From assembly GCA_001897855.1 (NCBI GenBank), contig MKUO01000001.1, positions 682,001 through 746,000 of the forward strand: a stretch of DNA of 64,000 bases, written 5' to 3'. Below, piece by piece: positions 9,721 to 18,190 of this stretch. The notes beneath the pieces are model-generated. The model did not search any database and was not told where the DNA came from. It saw only the letters and a program-made list of their open reading frames with translations. How positions within the stretch are numbered: the first letter of the stretch is position 1; each line of letters begins with the position of its first letter. This stretch comes from Bacteroidetes bacterium 43-93. GTDB lineage: Bacteria > Bacteroidota > Bacteroidia > Chitinophagales > Chitinophagaceae. The translations under genes and the position numbers were made by a program.

Positions 9721-10838
9721 AATGGTCGCCTGACGATCGCAGCAACCTTTTCAATTTCTTCCTGCGTAAGCGATAGATGGTATGGTAATCGCAATAGCTT
9801 GTCCGAAAACCGGTCCGCATTAGGTAGCTCCCTGCCATCATGATGTTGCCTGTAGAATGGGGAGTTATGTAGCGCCTGGTAATGCAGCAAAGGATGCGTA
9901 TCTCTTGCTTTTAATGCGCTAATTAGTTCCTGCCTTTCTTCCGCATTTCGGCTAATAATAAAGAACTTCTGCCAGTTGTAAGTAGTATGTTTTGGTATTT
10001 TAGGTAGTTCTAATATCCCTTCCTTTTCCAGGGGCAGCAATGCATGGTAATAAGCTTCCCATCTTTCTTTATAAGCAGCCTGTATATCGTTAATACTTTC
10101 TAATTGCGCCAGCAGGAAGGCTGCGATTATATCTGACGGCATAAAAGAACTACCAATATCCAGCCATTGGTAGCGGTCGGCTTTACCTTCCATACATGCG
10201 GTCAGGTTAGTACCCTTCTGCCATATGATCTCAGCACGGTCTATAAATTGCTCATCATTGATCACCAGCATACCACCTTCACCACATTGCACATTGGCCG
10301 ATTCGTGAAACGACAAAGCTGCCATATGCCCTATGCCACCAAGCGGGCGTTTTTTATAATAGCTATCCAGCGCCAGGGAACAGTCCTCAATTATTAGTAA
10401 CTGGTGTTTATTGGCTATGCTCCGGATAGTATCCATGTCGCAGGCAATACCTGCATAATGTACCGCCACTATCACTTTTGTGCGTGGTGTTACCAGGCTT
10501 TCAATACTGCTTACGTCAATACACGGATGATCCGCATAGCTGTCTGCAAATACGATATGTGCACCACGCATTACAAACGCGTTGGCAGTAGATGCATGGG
10601 TGAATGATGGCATGATCACTTCATCTCCTTCGCCTACTCCGGTGAGTATAGCCGCCATTTCCAGCGCATCGGTGCCAGACGAGGTAAGCATACATTTCCG
10701 GTAGCCATAGCGTCTTTCCAGCAATTGCTCACATTGGCGCGTATAGGCTCCATCCCCCGCAATTTTGCCATTCTCTACAGCCTTCGTAATGTATTCTATT
10801 TCTTTACCTGTAAGATGTGGTTTGTTGAATGGGATCAT
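9717..10838 (-). CDS. DegT/DnrJ/EryC1 aminotransferase homologue (WecE/RffA-like) lacking the PLP lysine
   Basis: A 373-residue protein colinear with WecE/RffA (dTDP-4-amino-4,6-dideoxygalactose transaminase, which makes sugars for surface glycans). It shares MIPFNKP at the start, LTSSGTDALEMAA (residues 51-63), GDEVIMPSFTHASTANAF, VHYAG and the C-terminal LLRLPYHLSL. However, the segment that normally reads SFHETKN, where Lys forms the internal aldimine with PLP, reads SFHESAN here. Codon 181 is GCC (Ala) at 10296-10298. The nearby EDAAQ-type loop is EDCSLALDS, so Asp152 is kept but the usual Gln is not. The frame is intact, so this is not a simple pseudogene. It may be an inactive or repurposed homologue, for example a regulatory partner. 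No other nucleotide-sugar gene is adjacent. Confidence 0.85.
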   Translation of the reverse strand: MIPFNKPHLTGKEIEYITKAVENGKIAGDGAYTRQCEQLLERRYGYRKCMLTSSGTDALEMAAILTGVGEGDEVIMPSFTHASTANAFVMRGAHIVFADSYADHPCIDVSSIESLVTPRTKVIVAVHYAGIACDMDTIRSIANKHQLLIIEDCSLALDSYYKKRPLGGIGHMAALSFHESANVQCGEGGMLVINDEQFIDRAEIIWQKGTNLTACMEGKADRYQWLDIGSSFMPSDIIAAFLLAQLESINDIQAAYKERWEAYYHALLPLEKEGILELPKIPKHTTYNWQKFFIISRNAEERQELISALKARDTHPLLHYQALHNSPFYRQHHDGRELPNADRFSDKLLRLPYHLSLTQEEIEKVAAIVRRPL

Positions 10839-10950
10839 ACCGGAAGATTAGCTGATACTAAATTAGTCTATTGAAGGGTTATTTAACCTGTAGTGAATAA
10901 ATAATATACATAGGTATTTATAACTGCTTATTAATTAGTTCTATGCTATC

Positions 10951-10958
10951 TATATTTG
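10951..10958 (+). promoter_or_regulatory. Bacteroidota -7 element upstream of the EVE-domain gene
   Basis: TATATTTG matches the TAnnTTTG consensus and lies 25 bases before the ATG at 10983. No clear TTTG element is seen at the expected distance upstream, so this is a half-supported promoter. Confidence 0.45.
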
Positions 10959-10982
10959 CAGCAAACACAAACTCGTATTTGT

Positions 10983-11393
10983 ATGAATTACTGGCTCGTA
11001 AAATCTGAACCGTTTAAATATAGCTGGGATCAATTTGTAAAAGATGGTAAAACACATTGGGATGGTGTGCGCAATTATGCTGCCCGCAACAACCTGAAAG
11101 CGATGGCTAAGGGCGACCATGTATTGTTTTATCATAGCAACGAAGGGCTTGCTATTGTTGGCATTGCCGAAGTAGTAACAACAGCTTACCAGGACCCGAC
11201 GACTGATGATCCGAACTGGGTAGTAGTAGACCTGAAGCCATTGCAGCCAATCCCTAAACCGGTAACACTGGAAGCTATAAAGGCAGAGCCTGCATTTGCA
11301 AACATGGACCTGGTGCGTCTTTCAAGGCTGAGTGTCGGAACCGTTAAACCTGCAGAGTATAAAAAGATATTGAAGATGGGAGGGGTGAAATAA
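10983..11393 (+). CDS. EVE domain-containing protein
   Basis: A 136-residue single-domain EVE protein. It begins MNYWLVKSEPFKYSWDQ and continues with WDGVRNYAARNNLKAM and GDHVLFYHSN, the features of the PUA-like EVE family (human thymocyte nuclear protein 1). EVE domains bind modified bases in nucleic acids. In bacteria the stand-alone forms have no settled role. The ATG at 10983 is chosen over an in-frame codon at 10956 because homology begins at MNYW and a -7 element lies just upstream. It is followed after two bases by a secreted hypothetical gene. Confidence 0.9.
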   Translation: MNYWLVKSEPFKYSWDQFVKDGKTHWDGVRNYAARNNLKAMAKGDHVLFYHSNEGLAIVGIAEVVTTAYQDPTTDDPNWVVVDLKPLQPIPKPVTLEAIKAEPAFANMDLVRLSRLSVGTVKPAEYKKILKMGGVK

Positions 11394-11395
11394 TT

Positions 11396-11995
11396 ATGAA
11401 GAATCCTATTCGCTATTTGATTCCTGTCGTTTTATGTTTTATCTGTTACTTAACTTTTGCTGAGAAGGTAACAAAACTGAAGCATGTGAGAGTCCGCGAT
11501 CAGAGAGAAACTTATGGGCGGACTATTATCTATGGTAGTTTCATGCAAATATTCGGTAGGCCTGGGCAAGAATATGATCGGCAGATCCGTATTTACAATA
11601 TTGATAGTAATAAATACTATTCATTTGATGTTACTCCTTTTTCTAAAAAGGAAGATTTTTTCAGGTATTATATTCCGGGTGGTCACTATGCGATAATGAA
11701 ATACCGGTGGGGGCGAAGCTTACGGGATACTATTGGCTGTCATATAGAAGATGTCTACAAGTCGGGACGCATGACTAATGGCTATGAAACAGATGATGAA
11801 TCTGCGTTGGAGCTGGATGCAAGATTTAAGTTTTACGTAATGCCGGATACTCCAACCTATGTAGGTGTCTGGCATTTTGAAAATCTGCAAACATCTTTTT
11901 CAGAAGATAAAAAAACACAGGACTCAATAGAAACTTATGTTACAGTTAGAAAGAAACCGGATTTAACACATTGCCTGATTAGTATTCCACATTAA
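11396..11995 (+). CDS. Hypothetical secreted protein
   Basis: 199 residues with a signal peptide (hydrophobic stretch YLIPVVLCFICYLTFA, cleavage near residue 22). The mature part is rich in Tyr and charged residues and looks like beta-structure (RQIRIYNIDSNKYYSFDVTP, GGHYAIMKYRW). I do not recognise a family. The pattern of a carbonless lipid or sugar binding domain is not evident. It is probably cotranscribed with the EVE gene (2-base gap). Its 3' end overlaps the end of the convergent hydroxylase gene by four bases. Confidence 0.65.
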   Translation: MKNPIRYLIPVVLCFICYLTFAEKVTKLKHVRVRDQRETYGRTIIYGSFMQIFGRPGQEYDRQIRIYNIDSNKYYSFDVTPFSKKEDFFRYYIPGGHYAIMKYRWGRSLRDTIGCHIEDVYKSGRMTNGYETDDESALELDARFKFYVMPDTPTYVGVWHFENLQTSFSEDKKTQDSIETYVTVRKKPDLTHCLISIPH

Positions 11996-12942
11996 TTGTG
12001 CTGATTACGCTGCTCCCGCCACTCCTTTCTCAATTGCCTGGATGTTTTTTTGCTTCCATCGTGGCTCCAGCCTGGTGGCATGAAGATATAGCCCAGCTTC
12101 GCTTTTAGCGGAGCTTTCTTTTTCAGGTCAGTAGCAATATTCTTCCACTCGTGCGTGATAATGTGAACAGGGTGATGCTGATTTTCTAATGGAGTAGTGA
12201 GTCCATAATGTGGTGGCTCTTCCTCCATCTCTTCTGCAAACGTGCCAAATATCCTGTCCCAAATAATAAGTGCCATGCCCATGTTCTTATCCAGGTAGGG
12301 AGCATTGCTTGCATGGTGCACACGGTGGTGCGATGGTGTAACGAATATAAACTCTATCCAGCGCGGTAGTTTTTTGATGGATTGTGTATGCACGAGTATG
12401 CCGTATGTCTGAGTAAGTGCGTACATGAACAGGATATCTATCGGTGCAAAACCTAATAAGGCAAGCGGTATAAAATAGAGGTACCTGTAGAACGGCATAA
12501 ACACCGAGGAACGGAAGCCGGTGCTGAGGTTATATTCTTCAGATGAGTGATGCGTAACATGCACCGCCCAAAACAGCCGTACACTGTGATCTACATAATG
12601 CTCTACCCAAAACAGGAAATCTTCACACAGGAACAAAAGTGCCCAATACACAACAGGATTTAGAGCGAGGGTGAGCTTGTACTGAGACATGTATATCAAT
12701 ACACCAAGGGCAAAACTGCGCAGTAACAGATCAATCCCTGCATTTACGATGTTTAGGTACACGTTCATTAGTGTTTCCCTCCAGCCGTAGTACTTTTGCC
12801 TGCGGTAATTACTCAGGATGATCTCTAAAGGTATGAGTAGGGCATAAATAGGCACGGAAAGCAATAATAGCAGTTGCTTCTGCCACATCGAAAATACCGA
12901 TGAGGTCAGTGCCTCCCATATATGGCGTATCCACTCTTGCAT
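11992..12942 (-). CDS. Sterol desaturase / fatty acid hydroxylase family protein
   Basis: A 316-residue membrane di-iron enzyme of the fatty acid hydroxylase superfamily. Four or more hydrophobic segments surround the His clusters EHYVDH (about 114-119), HVTHHSSEE (about 128-136) and PSHHRVHHASN (about 203-213), which ligate the two irons. Such proteins hydroxylate or desaturate lipids such as sterol-like compounds, carotenoids or fatty acids; the substrate is unknown here. The C-terminal third is basic and cytoplasmic. A terminator of the upstream frr gene separates the two genes. Confidence 0.88.
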   Translation of the reverse strand: MQEWIRHIWEALTSSVFSMWQKQLLLLLSVPIYALLIPLEIILSNYRRQKYYGWRETLMNVYLNIVNAGIDLLLRSFALGVLIYMSQYKLTLALNPVVYWALLFLCEDFLFWVEHYVDHSVRLFWAVHVTHHSSEEYNLSTGFRSSVFMPFYRYLYFIPLALLGFAPIDILFMYALTQTYGILVHTQSIKKLPRWIEFIFVTPSHHRVHHASNAPYLDKNMGMALIIWDRIFGTFAEEMEEEPPHYGLTTPLENQHHPVHIITHEWKNIATDLKKKAPLKAKLGYIFMPPGWSHDGSKKTSRQLRKEWREQRNQHN

Positions 12943-12957
12943 ATCCCTGTTCTTGCC

Positions 12958-12982
12958 AAAAAAGCCCGTTTGCGACGGGCTT
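12958..12982 (-). terminator. Terminator downstream of frr
   Basis: On the minus strand the hairpin AAGCCCGT-loop-ACGGGCTT (12962-12982) is followed by a run of six T (12958-12963 on the plus strand are A). It sits five bases after the frr stop codon. Confidence 0.85.
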
Positions 12983-12986
12983 CCTG

Positions 12987-13550
12987 TTATATGGTCATAA
13001 TTTCTTTGTCCTTGTCTTTGCAGTGCTGGTCTACCAGTGCAATGTATTTATCGGTAATGCCCTGCACCCTTGCTTCTGCATCTTTGGCCACATCTTCGCT
13101 CAGCCCGTCTTTCTGTTCTTTTTTTATCTGCTCAATAGCATCACGGCGTATGCTGCGTACAGATACTTTAGCCTGTTCGCCTTCATTGTTTACACGTTTC
13201 ACCAGTTCTTTACGGCGTTCTTCAGTAAGCGGCGGCAAAAACAGGCGGATGATATTACCATCGTTCTGAGGGTTCAATCCAACGTTAGATGCGATGATCG
13301 CTTTTTCTATCGGTCCCAGCATGTTCTTTTCCCACGGTTGTATGGAAATGGTACGTGCATCCGGTGTGGTTATATTAGCAGCACTCGATAATTGTGTAGA
13401 TGCGCCATAATAATCAACAAACACACCGTCCAGGATGGCTGCATTAGCCTTTCCGGCACGTATACGGCTCAATTCCGTTTCCAGGTGGTCAATAGCCTTT
13501 TTCATAAGGCCGTTTGCTTCGTTAAATATGGTGTCTAAAACCTCGCTCAT
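12987..13550 (-). CDS. frr: Ribosome recycling factor
   Basis: RRF splits post-termination ribosomes together with EF-G. The 187-residue product begins MSEVLDTIFNEANGLMKKAI and has the family signatures LSRIRAGKANAAILDGV (near 30-46) and the second conserved block IRLFLPPLTEERRKELVK. The ATG at 13550 is used although the frame extends upstream to 13721, because length and homology match the 185-residue family and the extension is AT-rich intergenic DNA shared with a divergent gene. Single gene with its own terminator. Confidence 0.96.
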   Translation of the reverse strand: MSEVLDTIFNEANGLMKKAIDHLETELSRIRAGKANAAILDGVFVDYYGASTQLSSAANITTPDARTISIQPWEKNMLGPIEKAIIASNVGLNPQNDGNIIRLFLPPLTEERRKELVKRVNNEGEQAKVSVRSIRRDAIEQIKKEQKDGLSEDVAKDAEARVQGITDKYIALVDQHCKDKDKEIMTI

Positions 13551-13711
13551 GCTTTGTAATAAAATTTTGGGTAGGCAAATGTAAAAAAGTTCTGCAACAT
13601 ACATTATACCAATAGTTTTCAATATATTTAAAAATTGTATGAAGACTTTAACGATGCCTATTTGGTAACCCCTGCAGAGCATGGTAAATTTGTATAAAAT
13701 ATTGGTGAACA

Positions 13712-14056
13712 ATGGCAACAACTGTACAAGCCCCTGTTAATTTGTCTGAGGGCGCAGTTAAGGAACTGAAAAGGATCATGGCAGAACCCGGTTTTGATAC
13801 CACCCAATACCTGCGTATTGGCGTAAAAGGTGGTGGATGCTCGGGCATGAGCTATATGTTGGGTTTTGATGCGAAGGAAGGTGATGATGAGGTTTTTGAA
13901 ATAGAAGGCATACCTGTAGTGATGAAAAAGGCGCATGGCCTGTATCTCTTTGGTATGACCATCGATTTTGAGCATGGGCTGAATGCACGTGGTTTCGCGT
14001 TCAAAAACCCGAATGCCAGCAGTACTTGTGGCTGTGGCAGCTCATTCGCAGTATAA
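13712..14056 (+). CDS. HesB/IscA-family iron-sulfur cluster assembly protein
   Basis: 114 residues of the A-type Fe-S carrier family, which accepts clusters from the scaffold and passes them to apoproteins. The three conserved cysteines are present: Cys43 in GGGCSGMSY and Cys106/Cys108 in STCGCGSSF. The order and spacing match IscA/ErpA/SufA. No other isc or suf gene is in the window, so the exact paralogue cannot be named. It is divergent from frr and followed after one base by a YwqK-like gene. Confidence 0.92.
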   Translation: MATTVQAPVNLSEGAVKELKRIMAEPGFDTTQYLRIGVKGGGCSGMSYMLGFDAKEGDDEVFEIEGIPVVMKKAHGLYLFGMTIDFEHGLNARGFAFKNPNASSTCGCGSSFAV

Positions 14057-14057
14057 T

Positions 14058-14714
14058 ATGAAGATAGGAGCATATATAGCGTTAGTATTATTGTGTGGAA
14101 GCCTGGGAGCAGAGGGACAGGCAATGAATTCTCCTGTGCCTAAACGCACCGATGATATCAACAAAACAGATAGCAGGGGCCTGAAAAACGGTATGTGGCT
14201 GAATAAGCAGAGCTCGCGTATGGGGGAGGATGGCTTTTCTGAATTTGGCACCTACGATCACGGTAATAAGACCGGTTTGTGGTATAAGCTGAATGGCGAA
14301 GGCGAACTGCTGGCTATAGAAACTTTCAGGAACAATATCCTGGACGGAGAAGTAAAGTATTACGACAAGGGAAAGCTTACCTGCGTGGGCTATTATCGTG
14401 GCCTTAACCCTGCGCACGATTTTGATACCGTGCGTGTTATAGATCCTACCGACGAAAAAGAGGTTACCCGTATTATTCCTACAGACAAAGGCACTATGCG
14501 CCATGGCATGTGGCGTTTCTACGATCCTGAAAATGGCAGGCTGGTGCGGGAAGAAGATTACCAGGTTGATGAGATGATCTACCATAAGGATTATGACTAT
14601 TCTAAGGAGGATAGTGTTTATTATCAGAAACGCAATGCGGGCATGCCGCATAATAAAGGCAGGGCCTATCAGCCACCATTGAGCAAGCAGGTGAGCTATA
14701 TTAAAGGGAGTTAA
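14058..14714 (+). CDS. MORN/YwqK-like repeat protein, exported
   Basis: 218 residues from the ATG at 14058. A signal peptide (AYIALVLLCGSLGAEGQ) is followed by repeated strand pairs of the kind seen in MORN and YwqK-like repeats: LKNGMWLN, GNKTGLWYKLNGEGELLAIE, LDGEVKYYDKGKL, MRHGMWRFYDPENGRLV. These repeats form extended beta-sheets. The database label toxin-antitoxin YwqK family antitoxin is often applied to such proteins, but nothing here suggests a toxin partner. Function unknown. Confidence 0.7.
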   Translation: MKIGAYIALVLLCGSLGAEGQAMNSPVPKRTDDINKTDSRGLKNGMWLNKQSSRMGEDGFSEFGTYDHGNKTGLWYKLNGEGELLAIETFRNNILDGEVKYYDKGKLTCVGYYRGLNPAHDFDTVRVIDPTDEKEVTRIIPTDKGTMRHGMWRFYDPENGRLVREEDYQVDEMIYHKDYDYSKEDSVYYQKRNAGMPHNKGRAYQPPLSKQVSYIKGS

Positions 14715-14771
14715 TTCATATTTTATTTTTGATGGTATTCTTTTTGTTGTGTGTTTTGTAAATACACAGCT

Positions 14772-15731
14772 ATGGATAAGAAATACATCCCCCCGTTCAG
14801 GCAGTTTGCAGCCTATATGCGCAGTCATAAACTGTTAACGCTCTGTTCTATCCTTGTAATAGGGCTTGGATGTCGTTCCCATTATCCATTGGCAAACAAG
14901 CCGTTTACGGTACATACTAGCGCTACATCGCTGGAAAGAGGCAAAAACCTTACTTACAATGTCTGCGGCCAATGTCACTATGATTATAAAGGCACCAGGA
15001 AATTCACGGGCCGTAAAATTGAGGAACTCCCCAAAATACTGGGAACTATCTATTCCGCCGATCTTACCAACAATGGCATTCTGAAAACATATACTGATGA
15101 ACAATTGGTGTACCTGCTGAAAACAGGTATCTCCAATAAAGGCACTTTTATTCCATATATGATAAGGCCTACCATGGCCGATAAAGATCTGAACGATATT
15201 GTGGCCTATCTGCGTTCGGGTGATGAGCCTTTAAAATCAGATCAGCCTACCGCCAACCGTACGCATATTACAGGTATAGGTAAATTGGGCATGAAGATGA
15301 CCGGTAAACCAACACCTTATATTAGCCCGATAGCCGGACCTGATGAAAATGATCCTGTTGCGTATGGCCGCTATCTGGTAGATATTTTTGCATGTTACCA
15401 CTGTCATTCCAAAAGTATTGGGGGACTCGATTATGTGCATCCCGAACAATCAAAAGGCTATATGGCTGGTGGTATGAAGTTTAAAATGCCGGATTATAAG
15501 GTGCGTGCATCTAACCTTACACCTTGCGAAAGTACAGGTATAGGTACTTATACCAAAGCAGAATTCCGTAAGGCATTACACGAAAAGATTGCAAAAGATG
15601 GAAGGGTACTGAAAGAGCCAATGCCTAAGTTTCCGCAGATGACGGATAAACAGGCAGATGCTATTTATGCTTATTTGATGAGCCTTCCGCGTAAATATCA
15701 TCATATCAAGGGCCATCAATTTTATAAGTAG
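14772..15731 (+). CDS. Diheme cytochrome c
   Basis: 319 residues with an N-terminal hydrophobic anchor (about 20-34) and a Cys34 that could be lipidated, though the lipobox is weak. It has two c-type heme sites: CGQCH at residues 65-69 and CYHCH at 208-212. Each sits in a cytochrome c domain, with nearby Met residues as possible axial ligands (MADKD, MPKFPQM). The two halves look like tandem monoheme modules. It is likely periplasmic, in electron transfer. The start is placed at the ATG at 14772 rather than an ATG at 14751, because MDKKYIPPF is followed directly by the signal-anchor. Confidence 0.87.
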   Translation: MDKKYIPPFRQFAAYMRSHKLLTLCSILVIGLGCRSHYPLANKPFTVHTSATSLERGKNLTYNVCGQCHYDYKGTRKFTGRKIEELPKILGTIYSADLTNNGILKTYTDEQLVYLLKTGISNKGTFIPYMIRPTMADKDLNDIVAYLRSGDEPLKSDQPTANRTHITGIGKLGMKMTGKPTPYISPIAGPDENDPVAYGRYLVDIFACYHCHSKSIGGLDYVHPEQSKGYMAGGMKFKMPDYKVRASNLTPCESTGIGTYTKAEFRKALHEKIAKDGRVLKEPMPKFPQMTDKQADAIYAYLMSLPRKYHHIKGHQFYK

Positions 15732-15755
15732 ATTTGCAGCTTAATATTTTAGCTA

Positions 15756-16694
15756 TTGCATTCCGACTTTTTTGAGAATCGCCTTACCAAAATGTATAAA
15801 CACTATAGCAAGCTGGCGCGTCGCCAGGGTGTAGAGTGTTATAGGGTATATGACCACGACCTGCCTGAGTTTCCTTTTGCTATTGATCTTTACAAAGATG
15901 TGGTCCACGCCGCTGAATACAAACGTCGCCACGGTATGGAAGACGAGGAACACGAACAGTGGCTGCAGGCATGTAAAGAGATCATCTCAAAAGTACTGGA
16001 GCTGCCTTTGGATAACGTATATATGAAAGTACGCCAGCGAAAGGCGGGCAGGCAGGGCCAGTATGAAAAGTTTGCCGAAGAAAAAGTAGAGCGTATTGTA
16101 CCTGAAGGAGGGCTCAATTTCATTATCAACCTTACCGATTATTTAGATACCGGCCTGTTCCTCGATCACCGCATTACCCGTGGTATGGTGCGCGATGAGG
16201 CGAAGAGCAAACGTGTGCTGAACCTGTTTTGCTATACAGGTTCGTTCTCGGTATATGCTGCACATGGTGGTGCTGCCAGTGTTACATCGGTAGACCTGTC
16301 TAAAACCTATATCAACTGGGCCAAGCGCAATATGCAGTTCAATAAGCTGTATAAAGACGATATACATGAGTTTATACAAGCTGATGTGATGGAAGTGATA
16401 CAGGATATACCCAAGGATACATTTGACCTGATCATCTGCGACCCGCCAACTTTCTCTAACAGTAAACGCATGGAGGATAATTTTGATGTGCAGCGCGATC
16501 ATGTATGGTTGCTGAAGCAACTGTTAAAAGGCTGCCGTGAAGGCGGACATATCTATTTCAGTAACAATTATCGAAATTTTGAACTGGATAGGAATGCGAT
16601 CCCTACACCGTCCATCAAAGATATTACCGCTGCTACCACACCTTTCGATTTCCAGGGAAAGCTTCATCGTAAATGTTTTTTATTAGAGAAATAA
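15756..16694 (+). CDS. Class I SAM-dependent rRNA methyltransferase (RlmK/RlmI-like)
   Basis: 312 residues resembling the C-terminal methyltransferase half of E. coli RlmL (the RlmK activity, m7G2069 of 23S rRNA). The N-terminal segment reads FFENRLTKMYKHYSKLARRQ, then YRVYDHDLPEFPFAIDLY. The SAM-binding motif is VLNLFCYTGSFSVYAAHGGA (near 172-191) and the catalytic-type motif is ICDPPTFSNSKRM (near 229-241). The start is taken as TTG at 15756, because the conserved FENRL lies upstream of the first ATG (15792). No THUMP-bearing RlmL half is adjacent. Confidence 0.85.
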   Translation: MHSDFFENRLTKMYKHYSKLARRQGVECYRVYDHDLPEFPFAIDLYKDVVHAAEYKRRHGMEDEEHEQWLQACKEIISKVLELPLDNVYMKVRQRKAGRQGQYEKFAEEKVERIVPEGGLNFIINLTDYLDTGLFLDHRITRGMVRDEAKSKRVLNLFCYTGSFSVYAAHGGAASVTSVDLSKTYINWAKRNMQFNKLYKDDIHEFIQADVMEVIQDIPKDTFDLIICDPPTFSNSKRMEDNFDVQRDHVWLLKQLLKGCREGGHIYFSNNYRNFELDRNAIPTPSIKDITAATTPFDFQGKLHRKCFLLEK

Positions 16695-16720
16695 CTGCTT
16701 CAGCGTAACTTGCACAAACT

Positions 16721-17482
16721 ATGGATAATGCTATTATCACAGTAAAGGACCTGGTTAAAAAGTATGATGATTTTGTTGCCGTAAAGGGCATCAGCTTCGA
16801 GGTGAAGAGGGGAGAGATATTTGGCTTGCTTGGTCCTAATGGTGCCGGTAAAACCACAACGCTGGAGATCATCGAAACACTAAGGGAAAAGACTTCCGGC
16901 GAGGTATTCGTAAACGGGCTGAACCTGGAAAAAGATGCTCATGAAATAAAAAAGTGCATCGGTGTGCAATTGCAGGCTGCGGGTTATTATCCCAACCTGA
17001 ACCTGGTACAGATCATTCGTTTATTCTCCGGCTTATATAACCGCGAAGTTGATCCTTTAGCGCTATTAGATACCGTTAACCTGCGCGATAAAGCAAAGAA
17101 CAAATTCAAAGACCTTTCAGGGGGGCAGAAGCAGCGGTTCTCCATCGCTACAACACTTATTAACGAGCCGCTGGTAATATTTCTTGATGAGCCCACCACC
17201 GGCCTTGATCCCCAGGCACGCCGCAACTTGTGGGAACTGATAAAACAAGTACGTGACAGGGGCACTACGGTAGTGATCACCACGCACTATATGGATGAAG
17301 CAGAGGTGCTTTGTGATCGCGTGGCCATTGTAGACAGCGGCGAGGTCATAGCCATTGATACACCGGACGCCCTGATAGATAAATTGATAGCCAAAGGTTT
17401 TAAACGCCAGAAACAGGTGAAAGAAGCTAACCTCGAAGACGTATTCCTGAACCTTACGGGCAAAGAGCTAAGAGATGAGTAA
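16721..17482 (+). CDS. ABC transporter ATP-binding protein
   Basis: A 253-residue ABC ATPase of the CcmA/ABC-2 type. Walker A is GPNGAGKTT (38-46), the signature motif is LSGGQKQR (132-139), Walker B is VIFLDEPTTGLD (152-163), and the H-loop is TTHYMDE. ATPases of this subgroup usually pair with an ABC-2 permease encoded next door. No permease follows here; the next gene overlaps by eight bases and codes for a small secreted protein. The ATPase may serve a permease elsewhere in the genome. Confidence 0.9.
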   Translation: MDNAIITVKDLVKKYDDFVAVKGISFEVKRGEIFGLLGPNGAGKTTTLEIIETLREKTSGEVFVNGLNLEKDAHEIKKCIGVQLQAAGYYPNLNLVQIIRLFSGLYNREVDPLALLDTVNLRDKAKNKFKDLSGGQKQRFSIATTLINEPLVIFLDEPTTGLDPQARRNLWELIKQVRDRGTTVVITTHYMDEAEVLCDRVAIVDSGEVIAIDTPDALIDKLIAKGFKRQKQVKEANLEDVFLNLTGKELRDE

Positions 17483-17831
17483 GCTTTTGTTTCTCTTTAT
17501 TATCTGTTCCTTTATTTCGTTTCATACGTCCGCACAATTATCTAAAGAACAATTGGAAGACAGCGCGTATGCAGCCCTGGAAGCCATTCCGGAGATACAA
17601 CACATGATACAGATAGACACTGATGCGCGCTGGCCATTGTCTATGCGTACGGTTAAATCTCCATCAACCGATTTTAATTATTACTGGATAGAAGTAGGGC
17701 ATGCCAATGCACAGCGCTTTGTATCCCAGTTTCATTTTTACATCAAGCCACCGGCAATGGAGGTGTATTATCTCGATCCATTGACAGACTCTCTCTTTAC
17801 GCCGGCGCAATGGCGTGCAAAGAGCAAATAG
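17475..17831 (+). CDS. Small secreted hypothetical protein
   Basis: 118 residues with a clear signal peptide (LLFLFIICSFISFHTSAQ, cleavage near residue 21). The mature part contains a beta-rich stretch (NYYWIEVGHANAQRFVSQFH) reminiscent of PepSY-like or NTF2-like folds, but no family is recognised. The ATG lies inside the end of the ABC ATPase gene (eight-base overlap), so it is probably translated from the same message. Confidence 0.6.
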   Translation: MSKLLFLFIICSFISFHTSAQLSKEQLEDSAYAALEAIPEIQHMIQIDTDARWPLSMRTVKSPSTDFNYYWIEVGHANAQRFVSQFHFYIKPPAMEVYYLDPLTDSLFTPAQWRAKSK

Positions 17832-17934
17832 CAGGGTTTCTGTTATGTTAAAACTCGCTTTAAATCCACGATGCCAGCATAGCATTCTTTAAATTTGCAT
17901 AGCGGCGAAATTCTACATTTAAGACGGAGGATTT

Positions 17935-18171
17935 ATGAAAAACCGGGTATGGATCAGTTTAATGATCTGCATACTCTTAGGTTCCTGCGCCAGCTCCAGA
18001 ACCTATTATCATTCACGCGAAAACAGGATGGAAGCCAGGATGAAGATGAACTATCAAAGACAGGACCGGGAGAATTACAGGCAGAATAAAAGAATGCAAA
18101 AACGCATCAACAGGAAAAACAAAGGACGTCGCTACGATACCAATGTATTGGGTAACGTCATAGATCGTTGA
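17935..18171 (+). CDS. Small basic lipoprotein
   Basis: 78 residues. A lipoprotein signal ends at LLGSC (Cys18), followed by a highly basic segment rich in Arg, Lys, Asn and Tyr (for example RQNKRMQKRINRKNKGRRY). The composition suggests binding to an acidic partner such as nucleic acid, LPS or peptidoglycan. No family recognised. The ribosome-binding region AAGACGGAGGATTT lies just before the ATG, a better match to a Shine-Dalgarno than most genes here. The small size keeps confidence moderate. Confidence 0.6.
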   Translation: MKNRVWISLMICILLGSCASSRTYYHSRENRMEARMKMNYQRQDRENYRQNKRMQKRINRKNKGRRYDTNVLGNVIDR

Positions 18172-18190
18172 TCGTCCTAAACTGTTCGGT

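Noticed and set aside
13550-13721. Upstream extension of frr
   Set aside because: It would add 57 residues not found in the family and overlaps the start of the divergent IscA-type gene.
14058-14714. Toxin-antitoxin system from the YwqK-like label
   Set aside because: The protein has a signal peptide and no small toxin gene is adjacent; the label comes from repeat similarity only.
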